Position numbers and translations under genes: made by a program. Below are positions 15,578-23,966 of a stretch of DNA of 38,964 bases, in pieces. This DNA is from DATFJC01 sp964528795 (GTDB lineage: Bacteria > Patescibacteriota > Patescibacteriia > UBA2591 > UBA6264), in contig CAZGUY010000005.1 in the NCBI GenBank assembly GCA_964528795.1, forward strand, positions 1-38,964, given 5' to 3'. Below the pieces are notes generated by a model that was not told the DNA's origin, did no database searches, and saw only the letters and a program-made list of their open reading frames with translations. How positions within the stretch are numbered: the first letter of the stretch is position 1; the number at the start of each line of letters is the position of its first letter.

Positions 15578-16228
15578 ATGGATACTTTAAATATAATACT
15601 TTTGGGTCCCCAAGGAGCAGGTAAAGGAACTCAAGCTAAAAAATTAGTTGATGAATATGGTTTAAAACATTTGGAAATTGGCCAAGCTTTGAGAAAAATA
15701 GCTAAAAAAGAAACAGATCTTGGCAAAAGAGTAGCCAATACTATAAACAAGGGTAATATGGTACCCGTTTCAATGGTTTCAGAGATTATTGAAGCAGAGA
15801 TTAAAAAAACCTCTGATGATCAAGGAATAATTTTTGATGGCACACCAAGAAGATTAGCTGAAATTAAACCTTTAAAAGAAAATTTAGCTAAACATGGGAG
15901 AAAAATAACCCATGTCTTTTTTATTTCAATAACAGAAAAACAAACTATAAAAAGACTTCAAAAACGAAAAGTTTGTCAAAAATGTGGTACCCCTTTTATA
16001 ATAGGAAAAACAATTAAAAAAGATGAAACTACTTGTCCTAAATGTGGAGGAGAGGTGGTAAGGAGAAAAGATGAAACTAAGGAAGCTATTAAGAAAAGAC
16101 TTTCCTTGTATCATAAAAAAACCGATCCAGTAGTAGATTATTTTAATAAAAAAGATAAATTAATTAAAATTGATGGGAATCAATCAATAGAAAAAGTCTT
16201 TAAGGAGATAGTTTCTCATTTAAATTAA
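15578..16228 (+). CDS. adk: Adenylate kinase (zinc LID form)
   Basis: Converts AMP and ATP to two ADP. The 216 residues have the P-loop GPQGAGKGTQ (10-19), the core motif FDGTPRR (86-92, usually DGFPR), and a long LID with four cysteines (133, 136, 153, 156) as in zinc-binding kinases of Gram-positives. The NMP-binding segment reads EIGQALRK where most family members have ISTGDMLR-like sequence, so substrate contacts may be adjusted. The secY-adk-map order is the normal one. Confidence 0.93.
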   Translation: MDTLNIILLGPQGAGKGTQAKKLVDEYGLKHLEIGQALRKIAKKETDLGKRVANTINKGNMVPVSMVSEIIEAEIKKTSDDQGIIFDGTPRRLAEIKPLKENLAKHGRKITHVFFISITEKQTIKRLQKRKVCQKCGTPFIIGKTIKKDETTCPKCGGEVVRRKDETKEAIKKRLSLYHKKTDPVVDYFNKKDKLIKIDGNQSIEKVFKEIVSHLN

Positions 16229-16257
16229 GTTTTGTAAAAAATAATATAATTTAGTTT

Positions 16258-17022
16258 ATGATACCCATAAAAAATAAAAAGGAAATTAAAAATATGAGAA
16301 AAGCTGGTTCTCTTTTAGCTGAAATCCTAAGTAAAGTTACTAAAGAAATTGAGTCGGGCGTAACTACTTTTGAATTAAATAAGTTAGCTGAAAGATTAAT
16401 TAAACAAGCCGGAGCAAAACCGGCTTTTAAGGGCTTTAAATCAAATGGGAAAATTTTTCCAGCTGCTTTATGTACTTCTATTAACCAAGAGGTAGTTCAT
16501 GGTATTCCAAGTAAACAAAAAACTTTGGAAAGAGGAGATATAATTGGAGTCGATTGTGGTTTAAAATTAAATGGATATTATGCTGATATGGCAAGAACAA
16601 TTCCAGTTGGCAAGCCTAATGACAAAGTTTCTAAACTTTTAACAATAACTAGAGAATGTTTAAAAAGGGGAATAGATGCTGCTCGGGCCGGGGCTTGTTT
16701 GGGAGACATTTCAAATGCGATCCAAACTCATGCTGAAAAGAATGGTTTTTCAGTAGTTAGAGATTTAGCTGGTCATGGAATTGGTAAAAAGCTTCATGAG
16801 GAGCCAAATATTTTTAATTTTGGAGAACCAGAAACTGGCCCTGTTTTAAAGCCAGGTATGACTTTTGCTCTAGAGCCCATGATTAATGTAGGGGGTCATG
16901 AAGTTAAAACTAAAAAAGATGGTTGGACAATCGTTACTAAAGATGATTCTTTGTCAGCTCATTTTGAAAATACAATTTTAATTACTAAATCAGGAGCCGA
17001 GATATTAACTAGAGTAAAATAA
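16258..17022 (+). CDS. map: Methionine aminopeptidase, type I
   Basis: Removes the N-terminal methionine from nascent proteins. All metal ligands and catalytic residues of the family are visible in the 254 residues: His81, Asp99, Asp110, His173, His180, Glu206 and Glu237, in the contexts VVHGIP, GVDCGL, YYADMART, GHGIGKKLHEEP, FALEPMI and HFENTILIT. TATAAT at 16245-16250 ends 7 nt before the ATG, so a secondary leaderless transcript is possible. The operon ends here: infA, rpmJ, rpsM, rpsK, rpsD, rpoA and rplQ, which often follow, are not in the window. Confidence 0.97.
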   Translation: MIPIKNKKEIKNMRKAGSLLAEILSKVTKEIESGVTTFELNKLAERLIKQAGAKPAFKGFKSNGKIFPAALCTSINQEVVHGIPSKQKTLERGDIIGVDCGLKLNGYYADMARTIPVGKPNDKVSKLLTITRECLKRGIDAARAGACLGDISNAIQTHAEKNGFSVVRDLAGHGIGKKLHEEPNIFNFGEPETGPVLKPGMTFALEPMINVGGHEVKTKKDGWTIVTKDDSLSAHFENTILITKSGAEILTRVK

Positions 17023-17047
17023 TGGACTTAAATAAAAAGCTTTAAGG

Positions 17048-17074
17048 ACTACAAGATTTTTCTTGTAGTTTTTT
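17048..17074 (+). terminator. Rho-independent terminator of the S10-spc-map operon
   Basis: ACTACAAGA (17048-17056) pairs with TCTTGTAGT (17061-17069) around a 4-nt T loop, followed by a T-run. It is the first clear terminator after tuf. Confidence 0.88.
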
Positions 17075-17092
17075 ATTATTTAAGCTTTTTGC

Positions 17093-17098
17093 TATAAT
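17093..17098 (+). promoter_or_regulatory. -10 box of a probably leaderless ruvX transcript
   Basis: A perfect TATAAT ends 6 nt before the ATG at 17105, so transcription would start at or next to the start codon. No good -35 box is visible. Confidence 0.5.
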
Positions 17099-17104
17099 AA
17101 AAGT

Positions 17105-17479
17105 ATGTATATTTTAGGAATAGACTACGGTCAAAAAAATATTGGCATTGCTATAGCTGACAAAGAGTTAGGAGTGGCTATGCCTTATAAAAATGTTAAA
17201 AATAAAGATTTTTTGTCTTTTTTAAAAGATATTATAAAAGAAATGAAAATAGGGGAAGTAATCGTTGGTTTACCGGTTGGTTTAGAAGGAGAAAAGACTG
17301 ATTTTACTAAACCGGCCCAGGATTTTATAAAAAAACTTAAAAAAGAACTTGAAATTCCAGTTTTTGAATTTGATGAAAGATTTACTACTCAAATGGCTAA
17401 AAAATTAATTGGAAAAGAACCAACCCATAAAGTGGCAGCTCAAATTATTCTTCAAAATTATCTTGATAAAAACAATTAA
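17105..17479 (+). CDS. ruvX: RuvX/YqgF-family RNase H-fold protein
   Basis: Putative Holliday-junction resolvase or pre-16S rRNA 5'-end nuclease; the family has been linked to both. The 124 residues are slightly short for the family. The RNase H fold shows GIDYGQKNIGIAIAD (catalytic Asp7), VGLPVGLEGEKT (about 54-65) and the C-terminal acidic motif FDERFTT (89-95). The gene starts a new unit after the map terminator and is followed immediately by the WecA-like gene. Confidence 0.9.
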   Translation: MYILGIDYGQKNIGIAIADKELGVAMPYKNVKNKDFLSFLKDIIKEMKIGEVIVGLPVGLEGEKTDFTKPAQDFIKKLKKELEIPVFEFDERFTTQMAKKLIGKEPTHKVAAQIILQNYLDKNN

Positions 17480-17480
17480 T

Positions 17481-18563
17481 ATGTATTTTTATTTTTTCGG
17501 AGCAACTTTTGTTTTAACTTTAATTTTAACCCCTTTGATAAAAAGGCTTGCTTTGAAATTAAATGTGGTAGATTTACTAAAGTTAAAAAGAAAAATTCAT
17601 AAAAAACCAACTCCTTTACTTGGGGGGTTGGCTATTTTTATTACTATATTTTTAATAGTATTTTTATTTTTTAAAACCGATATTTGGCCTCAAGGCGATA
17701 TTAGCTTAAAAAATATTATTGGTCTTTTTATGGGGGGATTAATTTTAATGATCGGGGGCTTTCTTGATGATAAATATAATTTAAAACCTGGTCAGCAGAT
17801 TATCTGCCCTATTTTAGCTGCAATTTTTGTTATAATTAGCGGGGTAGGGATTGAGTTTATAAATAACCCTTTTGGAGAAGGTTATATTTATTTTAATAAT
17901 ACTAAAATAGAACTTTTAAGAATTAAAGGTATACCATATTATTTTACCCCTTTAGCTGATATAGTGACTTTTGTTTGGCTTATAATCTTAATGTATGCTA
18001 CTAAACTTTTAGATGGTTTAGATGGGTTAGTATCAGGTCTTACTATGATAGGCTCTTTAAGTATTGCTGGTCTTTGCCTTTTAACAAAATTTTTCCAGCC
18101 TGATATGGGTCTTTTAGCTATGATTGTTTCAGGAGCTTTTTTGGGTTTTTTATTTTATAATTTTCACCCAGCCAGTATATTTTTAGGAGAAGGGGGAAGT
18201 CTTTTTGCTGGTTTTATATTAGGAAGTATGGCTATTTTGTCTGGTAGTAAGCTTGCCACTACCTTTTTAATTGCTGGCTTAGCTATTTTTGATATATTTG
18301 GGGTATTTTTTAAAAGGCTTTTAAAAGGCAAATCTCCTTTTAAAGGAGATAAAAGTCATTTGCATTTTAGGCTTTTAAGGTTTGGTATATCTAAAGAAAG
18401 AGCAGTAATAATTTATTGGATAATAGCTTTGATTTTTGGCTTATCAGCCTTATTTTTGCAGACCATTGGTAAAGTAATAGCTATTATAGGTCTTTTAATA
18501 ATTTTTATGCTTTTAGGTATATTTTTGCCTGTTAAAAAAGATGATTTTAAAAGTAATAATTAA
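17481..18563 (+). CDS. WecA/TagO-type undecaprenyl-phosphate sugar-1-phosphate transferase
   Basis: Membrane enzyme that starts lipid-linked glycan synthesis by moving a sugar-1-phosphate (usually GlcNAc) from a UDP-sugar to undecaprenyl phosphate. The open frame extends upstream to 17409, but the ATG at 17481, 2 nt after the ruvX stop, gives a proper start (MYFYFFGATF) and 360 residues. Motifs are DDKYNL (96-101), LLDGLDGL (176-183) and FLGEGGS (234-240); the third normally reads FLGDxGS, so Asp is replaced by Glu. A cytoplasmic SHLHFRLLRFG (292-302) corresponds to the His motif. MraY is a relative, but the motifs fit WecA/TagO better. About ten membrane helices. Confidence 0.88.
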   Translation: MYFYFFGATFVLTLILTPLIKRLALKLNVVDLLKLKRKIHKKPTPLLGGLAIFITIFLIVFLFFKTDIWPQGDISLKNIIGLFMGGLILMIGGFLDDKYNLKPGQQIICPILAAIFVIISGVGIEFINNPFGEGYIYFNNTKIELLRIKGIPYYFTPLADIVTFVWLIILMYATKLLDGLDGLVSGLTMIGSLSIAGLCLLTKFFQPDMGLLAMIVSGAFLGFLFYNFHPASIFLGEGGSLFAGFILGSMAILSGSKLATTFLIAGLAIFDIFGVFFKRLLKGKSPFKGDKSHLHFRLLRFGISKERAVIIYWIIALIFGLSALFLQTIGKVIAIIGLLIIFMLLGIFLPVKKDDFKSNN

Positions 18564-18564
18564 A

Positions 18565-18592
18565 TTGACAAAAACCTAGTATTTGATATAAT
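18565..18592 (+). promoter_or_regulatory. Promoter of the TraG/VirB4-like ATPase gene
   Basis: TTGACA (18565-18570), 16-nt spacer, TATAAT (18587-18592) with an extended TG. It starts 2 nt after the previous stop codon; the leader would be about 16 nt, without a Shine-Dalgarno site. Confidence 0.72.
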
Positions 18593-18614
18593 TTTATATA
18601 TAAATTTCCTTTAT

Positions 18615-20267
18615 ATGTCAGAAACAAACAATAACAATTCAAGCGAAAATAAGCAAAACAAAGATCAGGATGAAATGAGTTTAAATCAAAACCAAGATCA
18701 AAAAGATGATGATATTGTTCTTTTTGCTAAGACAAACTTTAGAAATCAGCAAAAAAAATTTGGTATAAAAGAAGACGATAGGCGTCGTCATATGTATATG
18801 ATAGGTAAAACAGGAACTGGTAAAACAACAGCTTTAGAAAATATGATTTATCAAGACATTCATGCTGGACATGGGGTTTGTTGTGTAGATCCTCATGGTG
18901 ATTTAGCAGAAAAGATTATTAATTTTATACCATCCCATAGAATTAATGAAACAGTTTATTTTAATCCAGCGGATACAGAATATCCTATTGCTTTTAATAT
19001 TTTAGAAAAAGTAGATCCTAAAAGGCGCCATTTAGTTGCTTCTGGCTTAGTTGGGGTTTTTAAAAAGATTTGGGCTGATTCATGGGGTCCAAGATTGGAA
19101 TATGTTTTAAGAAATACAATTCTTTCTCTTTTAGAATATCCTGATAGTACCCTTTTAGGTATTATGAGGATGTTAGTTGATCGTAATTTTAGAAGCAAAG
19201 TAGTTAATACTTTAACGGATCCAGTAGTTAGATCTTTTTGGGTTGATGAATATGAAAATTACCATGATAGATTTAGAAGAAAAGCAATTGCCCCGATTCA
19301 AAATAAGGTGGGGCAATTTTTATCTACTTCCCTTATTAGAAATATTGTTGGCCAAGTAAGATCTAAGATTAATATTAGAGACATAATGGATAATAGAAAG
19401 ATATTAGTAATGAATTTATCTAAAGGAAGGATTGGGGAGGATGCTTCATCGCTTTTAGGGGCTATGATGATTACAAAAATTCAAATGGCTGCTATGTCAA
19501 GAATTGATATGCCCGAAGAAGAGCGTCAAGATTTTTATCTTTACGTAGACGAGTTTCAAAACTTTGCTACTGAATCTTTTGCTAGTATTTTATCTGAGGC
19601 AAGAAAATATAGATTAAATTTAATATTAGCCCATCAATACATAGGCCAATTAATTACTGATCAAAGTGATAGGGTGAGAAATGCTGTTTTTGGCAATGTC
19701 GGAACTATGGTTGTTTTTCGGGTTGGGGCTGAAGATGCTGAATTTTTATCAAGAGAATTCAGACCTCGCTTTGACGAGGATGACTTAGTGGATCTTGATA
19801 AATATAATGTTTATGTAAAACTTATGATAGACGGGGTTACTTCCGAACCCTTTTCAGCTACTACTTTGCCTCCGATTTCAGAACCAGAGAACAATGAAGA
19901 TAAAATTATTAGAGTATCACGTGAGCGTTATGCTGAACCTAAAAAAATAGTTGAAGATAAAATTGCTCGTTGGAGTGGTATGATAGAAGAAGGGGAGAAT
20001 TTGGAAGACTTAAAAAAGAAGCAAGAAAAACATAAGGCAGTTTGTAGTGAATGTGGCAAGGTAACTTATGTTCCTTTTGAGCCCGATGGTGTAAGGCCGG
20101 TTTATTGTAAAGATTGTTTAAAAAAGAAAAGAAAGGAGCAGAGCAAAGAAGACAAAAAGAAAAATAAAAACAATAACAATTCTAATAATCAGAATTCAGG
20201 CAGTAAGGATTCTGAGGATAAAAAATCAAGTAAAGATTCTAATAAGGAATCAGGAGGAAATTCTTAA
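18615..20267 (+). CDS. TraG/VirB4/HerA-like ATPase with C-terminal zinc ribbon
   Basis: FtsK/HerA-superfamily ATPase resembling type IV secretion and conjugation motors. After an Asn/Gln/Ser-rich N-terminus (1-35) comes Walker A GKTGTGKTT (64-72), then DPHGDLAEKII (92-102), a TraD/TraG-like middle, Walker B VDEFQNF (311-317) and LILAHQYIGQL (336-346). A zinc-ribbon-like element follows with Cys477, Cys480, Cys498 and Cys501, then a disordered Lys/Asn/Ser tail. No other secretion or pilus gene is nearby. It could be a DNA-translocation motor working with the ComEC proteins or pili, or a stand-alone membrane-linked ATPase; the substrate is not known. Confidence 0.8.
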   Translation: MSETNNNNSSENKQNKDQDEMSLNQNQDQKDDDIVLFAKTNFRNQQKKFGIKEDDRRRHMYMIGKTGTGKTTALENMIYQDIHAGHGVCCVDPHGDLAEKIINFIPSHRINETVYFNPADTEYPIAFNILEKVDPKRRHLVASGLVGVFKKIWADSWGPRLEYVLRNTILSLLEYPDSTLLGIMRMLVDRNFRSKVVNTLTDPVVRSFWVDEYENYHDRFRRKAIAPIQNKVGQFLSTSLIRNIVGQVRSKINIRDIMDNRKILVMNLSKGRIGEDASSLLGAMMITKIQMAAMSRIDMPEEERQDFYLYVDEFQNFATESFASILSEARKYRLNLILAHQYIGQLITDQSDRVRNAVFGNVGTMVVFRVGAEDAEFLSREFRPRFDEDDLVDLDKYNVYVKLMIDGVTSEPFSATTLPPISEPENNEDKIIRVSRERYAEPKKIVEDKIARWSGMIEEGENLEDLKKKQEKHKAVCSECGKVTYVPFEPDGVRPVYCKDCLKKKRKEQSKEDKKKNKNNNNSNNQNSGSKDSEDKKSSKDSNKESGGNS

Positions 20268-20287
20268 TTAGATAAGTTTAGTTTGAT

Positions 20288-21394
20288 ATGAAAAAGCATA
20301 CTATTTTTGTCGTTTCGCTATTATTAGGACTTTTAGGAGCATTTGCTATTTACCAGCATGTAGGATTTGAAAATGTTTTTGATAAATTAAAATTTTTTAA
20401 TGGGTGGCAATTAATTGCCCTTTTTTCATTTACAATCGCTCGGGTTTTTGTTTGGATATTAAGGTGGAAATTGATTTTAAATAAATTGGGCCATAAGGAT
20501 TTAAAGTTTTTAAGTCTTTCCGCTTCAAGAATAGCAGAAATCTCAGTAAGCTATGCTACTCCGGGTATTTATTGGGGAGGAGAAGGAATTAGAATTTATT
20601 CTTTAAAAAAGCATCATGATATGCCTATTGCCAAGGCAACAACCTCAGTTTTATTAGATCGCTTGTTTGATATTTTTGGTTTTTATATATTTTTATTTAT
20701 TGGTTTAATTTTAGCGATTTTTAGATCTAAGTTTTATTTAGCTGTCTTGCTTTTTATAGGCACTTTAATAGTTTTAACAGCCATATTTTTCATATTAAAA
20801 GGTTTTGGTTTAAAAAAGATATTAGGTTGGGGGGTGAAATTTTTACACATTGATCAAATTAAGTCCCTGTCTAATGGAAAAAGTGTTTTAATTGCTAAAA
20901 AATTAAAAATTGTAGGTCGCCAAATGGTGGCTTTTTTAAGGAAAGGACCAAAATACTGGCTTTCAATTATGATTGTATCTTGCCTTAGTTTCTTTTTAAA
21001 TGTTTGTCAATTATTTGTATTTTTTATATTTTTAAAAGAAACAATGCCTTCTTTTATAGATTTATTTTTAGCAAGAGCCTTAATGATTTTTTCAGGCCTG
21101 AGCCCAATTCCTGGTAATTTGGGAGTTTATGAGGGAGCAAGTGTATTAGGTTTTCAAATGGTAGGGCTTTCAGCTAATTTAGGCCTTACCTTTAGTTTAT
21201 TAGCCCGCTTTTTTGATGTTTTGTTTGTTGGTTTAGGAGTAGTAATTTTAGTTTCGTATAGTGGTGTCTTTTTAGCTAAAGCTATTGGTGGTAGTATAAG
21301 TAATGGTTCTTCTGATGATAAAGATAGTGGTTCTAAAAAAGATTTTATTAGTGGTATGAAAAAGGGATTTAAAAAAACAGATAAAAAGGATTAA
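20288..21394 (+). CDS. Lysylphosphatidylglycerol-synthase/flippase-like membrane protein
   Basis: A 368-residue protein of the UPF0104/LPG_synthase_TM family (the MprF/AglD transmembrane domain). It has about seven to eight membrane helices and the conserved segments SYATPGIYWGGEGIRIYSLKK (around residues 92-112) and LSPIPGNLGVYEGA (about 274-287). Members flip or modify lipids, often next to glycan-building genes. Here the WecA-type gene lies two genes upstream, so a role in lipid-linked glycan or phospholipid handling is reasonable. The last 35 residues are a Ser/Asp/Lys tail. The next 100 nt contain hairpin repeat R2. Confidence 0.82.
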   Translation: MKKHTIFVVSLLLGLLGAFAIYQHVGFENVFDKLKFFNGWQLIALFSFTIARVFVWILRWKLILNKLGHKDLKFLSLSASRIAEISVSYATPGIYWGGEGIRIYSLKKHHDMPIAKATTSVLLDRLFDIFGFYIFLFIGLILAIFRSKFYLAVLLFIGTLIVLTAIFFILKGFGLKKILGWGVKFLHIDQIKSLSNGKSVLIAKKLKIVGRQMVAFLRKGPKYWLSIMIVSCLSFFLNVCQLFVFFIFLKETMPSFIDLFLARALMIFSGLSPIPGNLGVYEGASVLGFQMVGLSANLGLTFSLLARFFDVLFVGLGVVILVSYSGVFLAKAIGGSISNGSSDDKDSGSKKDFISGMKKGFKKTDKKD

Positions 21395-21404
21395 AATAAT
21401 TTTA

Positions 21405-21493
21405 GCTAACCTTAAGGGTTCACCACAGGGCGGTCGAACCGTCACCCGGGAATGGAGGTCTTTCCTCCTTCGGAGGTGAGTCCTCCAGGGCCA
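21405..21493 (+). repeat. GC-rich composite hairpin repeat R2
   Basis: Two parts. Part A repeats the R1 leader (TAACCTTAAGGGTTCACCA) and then the 15-nt hairpin GGCGGTCGAACCGTC (21429-21443, loop CGA, one G:U). Part B, at about 21453-21487, alternates GGAGG and CCTCC: TGGAGG, CCTCC, GGAGGTGAG, CCTCCA. It can fold as two small hairpins or one nested hairpin. Part B is a diverged copy of the 37-nt element at 34101 and 34741. Confidence 0.8.
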
Positions 21494-21512
21494 TAAAAAT
21501 AATAATTTTAAT

Positions 21513-22082
21513 ATGAATAAACCAAACTTTGAAAAACCAAAAAAAGAAGCCAAAAAGCACAAAAAAGAGAGCATTTCTTTGGTTAATGAATTAAAGATTA
21601 ATAAAGAAGAGGAAAAGCAGGATTTTTTAGAAGAAGAATTAGAAGCCAAATTTTGGGAAGATTTATATAAAGAGAAGTTGGACGAGATTAAAAATAATGA
21701 GGATTTTAAAAAAGCAGCTATCAAAGAATTAGAAGATAATATTAAGTTAGGCAAAAATGATGATAAATTGAATACTATTTGGGCTCTTTATACCATTTCA
21801 TCAATGAAAGATTTAGAAGTTTATAAAAAAGAAGTAGAAAAAAAATTAAATGAGATTAAAAAAAGTGAAGATTTTAAAAAAGCAGCTATTAAAGACTTAA
21901 AAGATGGTATCAAGTCAGGTAAAAATGGTGATGGTCGGGATGCTAGTTGGGCTCTTTTTACTATTTCATCAATAAAAAATATATCAGAGCTTTGGCAAGA
22001 ATTAGCAGATAAAAAAAGAGCTAATATGGCAAGAAGCAAGTGTCAAGACAAAGACATCCCCAAAAGACCCGAGATAAAATAG
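21513..22082 (+). CDS. Hypothetical charged protein with duplicated 56-residue unit
   Basis: A 189-residue soluble, lysine/glutamate-rich protein that I do not recognise. Two copies of a unit run from residues 56 to about 103 and 112 to about 159. Each holds (D/N)EIK..EDFKKAAIK(E/D)L, then GKN.D, then WAL(Y/F)TISS. The period of 56 residues is also visible in the DNA as a 168-nt imperfect direct repeat. Predicted mostly helical with coiled-coil character; no signal peptide or membrane helix. It sits between hairpin repeats R2 and R3, has no Shine-Dalgarno site, and is co-directional with its neighbours. Coding is supported by conservation between the two copies at protein level. Confidence 0.6.
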   Translation: MNKPNFEKPKKEAKKHKKESISLVNELKINKEEEKQDFLEEELEAKFWEDLYKEKLDEIKNNEDFKKAAIKELEDNIKLGKNDDKLNTIWALYTISSMKDLEVYKKEVEKKLNEIKKSEDFKKAAIKDLKDGIKSGKNGDGRDASWALFTISSIKNISELWQELADKKRANMARSKCQDKDIPKRPEIK

Positions 22083-22087
22083 AAGAG

Positions 22088-22134
22088 GGCGGTCAGACCG
22101 CCTTACGGCGGTTTGACCGCCACCAGGAGGTGAG
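22088..22134 (+). repeat. GC-rich tandem hairpin repeat R3
   Basis: Two tandem 15-nt hairpins, GGCGGTCAGACCGCC (22088-22102) and GGCGGTTTGACCGCC (22107-22121), separated by TTAC and followed by ACCAGGAGGTGAG (22122-22134). They share the 6-bp stem but differ in the 3-nt loop (CAG, TTG). The GGAGGTGA ends about 45 nt before the alaS ATG, too far to serve as its ribosome-binding site. Confidence 0.82.
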
Positions 22135-22178
22135 TTCTCTAAATAACGTTTATTAATAAGTTTATTAATTTCTAATGT

Positions 22179-23966
22179 ATGAAAGCTTCTAAAATACGTA
22201 AAAAATTTATTGAATTTTTCAAAGATAAGGATCACAAAAGGATAGAATCTTCTTCTTTAATACCAGATGATTCTAGTGTTTTGTTTACTTCAGCTGGAAT
22301 GCAACAATTTATTCCTTATTTTAATGGTCAAAAAAAGCCAGAGAAAAAACGAGCTGTTAGTGTTCAAAAGTGTTTTAGAACTTCTGATATAGAAGAAGTA
22401 GGGGACAAGGTTCATCATACCTTTTTTGAAATGCTTGGTAACTGGTCTTTTGGAGACTATTTTAAAGAAAAGGCAATTGATTTAGCATATGAGTTTTTAA
22501 CTAAAGAATTAAATATTAATAAGGAGAAAATCTGGGTGACTGTATTTCAAGGCAACAAAAATGCTCCTAAGGATAAAGAATCTGTTAAAATATGGAAAAA
22601 ATATGTTCCCGAAAAACGAATTAAAGAATTTGGTGAAAAGGATAATTTTTGGGGGCCAGTAGCTAAAACAGGTCCTTGCGGTCCTTGTTCAGAAATTCAT
22701 CTTGATATGGGAGAAGATTTTAAATCTGGTAATTGTAGCTTAAAAAACTGTGGCCCTAATTGTGAATGTGGTAGATTTGTTGAAATTTGGAATCTTGTTT
22801 TTATGGAGTATGAGAAAACAAAATCTGGTAAATTGAAAAAATTACCCCAAAAAAATATTGATACTGGAGCAGGTTTAGAGAGGTTAGCAGCTGTTATGCA
22901 AAAAACTCCTTCTGATTATGAAACAGATCTTTTTAAATCGATTATGGAAAAAGTAAAAGAATTAGTTGAAGTAGGGGGGGGTCAAAATAAAAAAGCTCAA
23001 AGAATTATAGTTGACCATGTGCGAGGAATATGTTTTTTAATTTCAGATGGTGTAACTCCTTCTAATAAAGGTAGAGGTTATATTTTGCGTCGCCTTATAA
23101 GAAGAGCAATTCGTTATGGTCGCTTAATAGGAGCTAAAGATAACTTTTTGTCAAAATTAGCAAGACACGTAATAGATCAATATAAATCTGTTTATCCTAA
23201 GTTAGAAAGGAAGAATAATAAAATTATAACCATTATTCAAAAAGAAGGAGAAAAATTTGAAAAAACTTTAAACCAAGGTTTAAAAGAATTTAGAAAGTTA
23301 GTAAAAAAAGCTAAAAAGCAAGGTAAAGATGAATTAAACCCTAAAAAAGTATTTCATCTTTATGACACTTATGGCTTTCCTTATGAACTTTCAAATGAAA
23401 TGGCTAAGGAGAGTGGTTTAAAAATTAATAAAAAAGGTTTTGATAAAGCTTTTGAAGAACATAAAAAGGTTTCTAGGGCTGGAGCAAAGAAAAAATTTGG
23501 AGGAGCAGGAGATTTAGGGGAAAAGGTAGCCCCTCATCACAGCGCTACCCATCTTTTGCAACAAGCCCTGCGGGATGTTTTAGGTGACCACGTTAAACAA
23601 GCTGGTTCTGATTTAAAGCCAGAAAGACTTCGTTTTGATTTTACTCATGATAAATCTTTAACTGATAAAGAATTAGAAAAAGTTGAAAAAATTGTTAATG
23701 AAAAGATTGATAAAGATTTGCCTGTTAGTTTTGAAGAAATGCCATTAGAAAAGGTTGATGAAACCAAAGCTTTAGCATTTTTTAAGGATAAGTACCCTGA
23801 TGTAGTAAAGGTTTATTCAATTGGTGATTATTCAAAAGAGGTATGTGCTGGCCCCCATGTTGATCATACAGGAGAGATTGGTGGTTTTAAAATTATAAAA
23901 GAAAAATCTTCTGGAGCAGGAGTAAGAAGAATAAAAGCAAAAGTAGGGAAAAATGTACAAAGTTGA
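22179..23966 (+). CDS. alaS: Alanyl-tRNA synthetase lacking the C-Ala domain
   Basis: Charges tRNA-Ala and edits mischarged Ser or Gly. The catalytic core is clear: SAGMQQF, motif 2 with CFRTSDIEEVG and HHTFFEMLGNWSFGDYFK, and motif 3 GAGLERLA. An extra cysteine cluster (CSLKNCGPNCECGRF) may bind zinc. The editing domain has HHSATH (453-458) and CAGPH (556-560), so all four editing ligands are present. The protein stops soon after GVRRIKAKVG at 595 residues, whereas typical AlaRS is ~850-880. The missing part is the DHHA1/C-Ala module that helps bind the tRNA elbow and dimerise. It ends in TGA and overlaps scpA by 14 nt. Confidence 0.95.
   Translation: MKASKIRKKFIEFFKDKDHKRIESSSLIPDDSSVLFTSAGMQQFIPYFNGQKKPEKKRAVSVQKCFRTSDIEEVGDKVHHTFFEMLGNWSFGDYFKEKAIDLAYEFLTKELNINKEKIWVTVFQGNKNAPKDKESVKIWKKYVPEKRIKEFGEKDNFWGPVAKTGPCGPCSEIHLDMGEDFKSGNCSLKNCGPNCECGRFVEIWNLVFMEYEKTKSGKLKKLPQKNIDTGAGLERLAAVMQKTPSDYETDLFKSIMEKVKELVEVGGGQNKKAQRIIVDHVRGICFLISDGVTPSNKGRGYILRRLIRRAIRYGRLIGAKDNFLSKLARHVIDQYKSVYPKLERKNNKIITIIQKEGEKFEKTLNQGLKEFRKLVKKAKKQGKDELNPKKVFHLYDTYGFPYELSNEMAKESGLKINKKGFDKAFEEHKKVSRAGAKKKFGGAGDLGEKVAPHHSATHLLQQALRDVLGDHVKQAGSDLKPERLRFDFTHDKSLTDKELEKVEKIVNEKIDKDLPVSFEEMPLEKVDETKALAFFKDKYPDVVKVYSIGDYSKEVCAGPHVDHTGEIGGFKIIKEKSSGAGVRRIKAKVGKNVQS

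Noticed and set aside
17409..17480. N-terminal extension of the WecA-like protein
   Set aside because: The upstream codons overlap ruvX in another frame and are not hydrophobic-family-like; the ATG at 17481 gives a typical start.
21272..21754. Minus-strand 160-residue ORF across repeat R2
   Set aside because: It spans the flippase end, the repeat and the orphan gene; low-complexity composition and no signals. The plus-strand ORF shows internal protein-level duplication, which supports that frame.
10448..23966. Recoded UGA as in Gracilibacteria or Absconditabacteria
   Set aside because: rplN and alaS end in TGA at the expected family ends, and no in-frame TGA is needed within genes.
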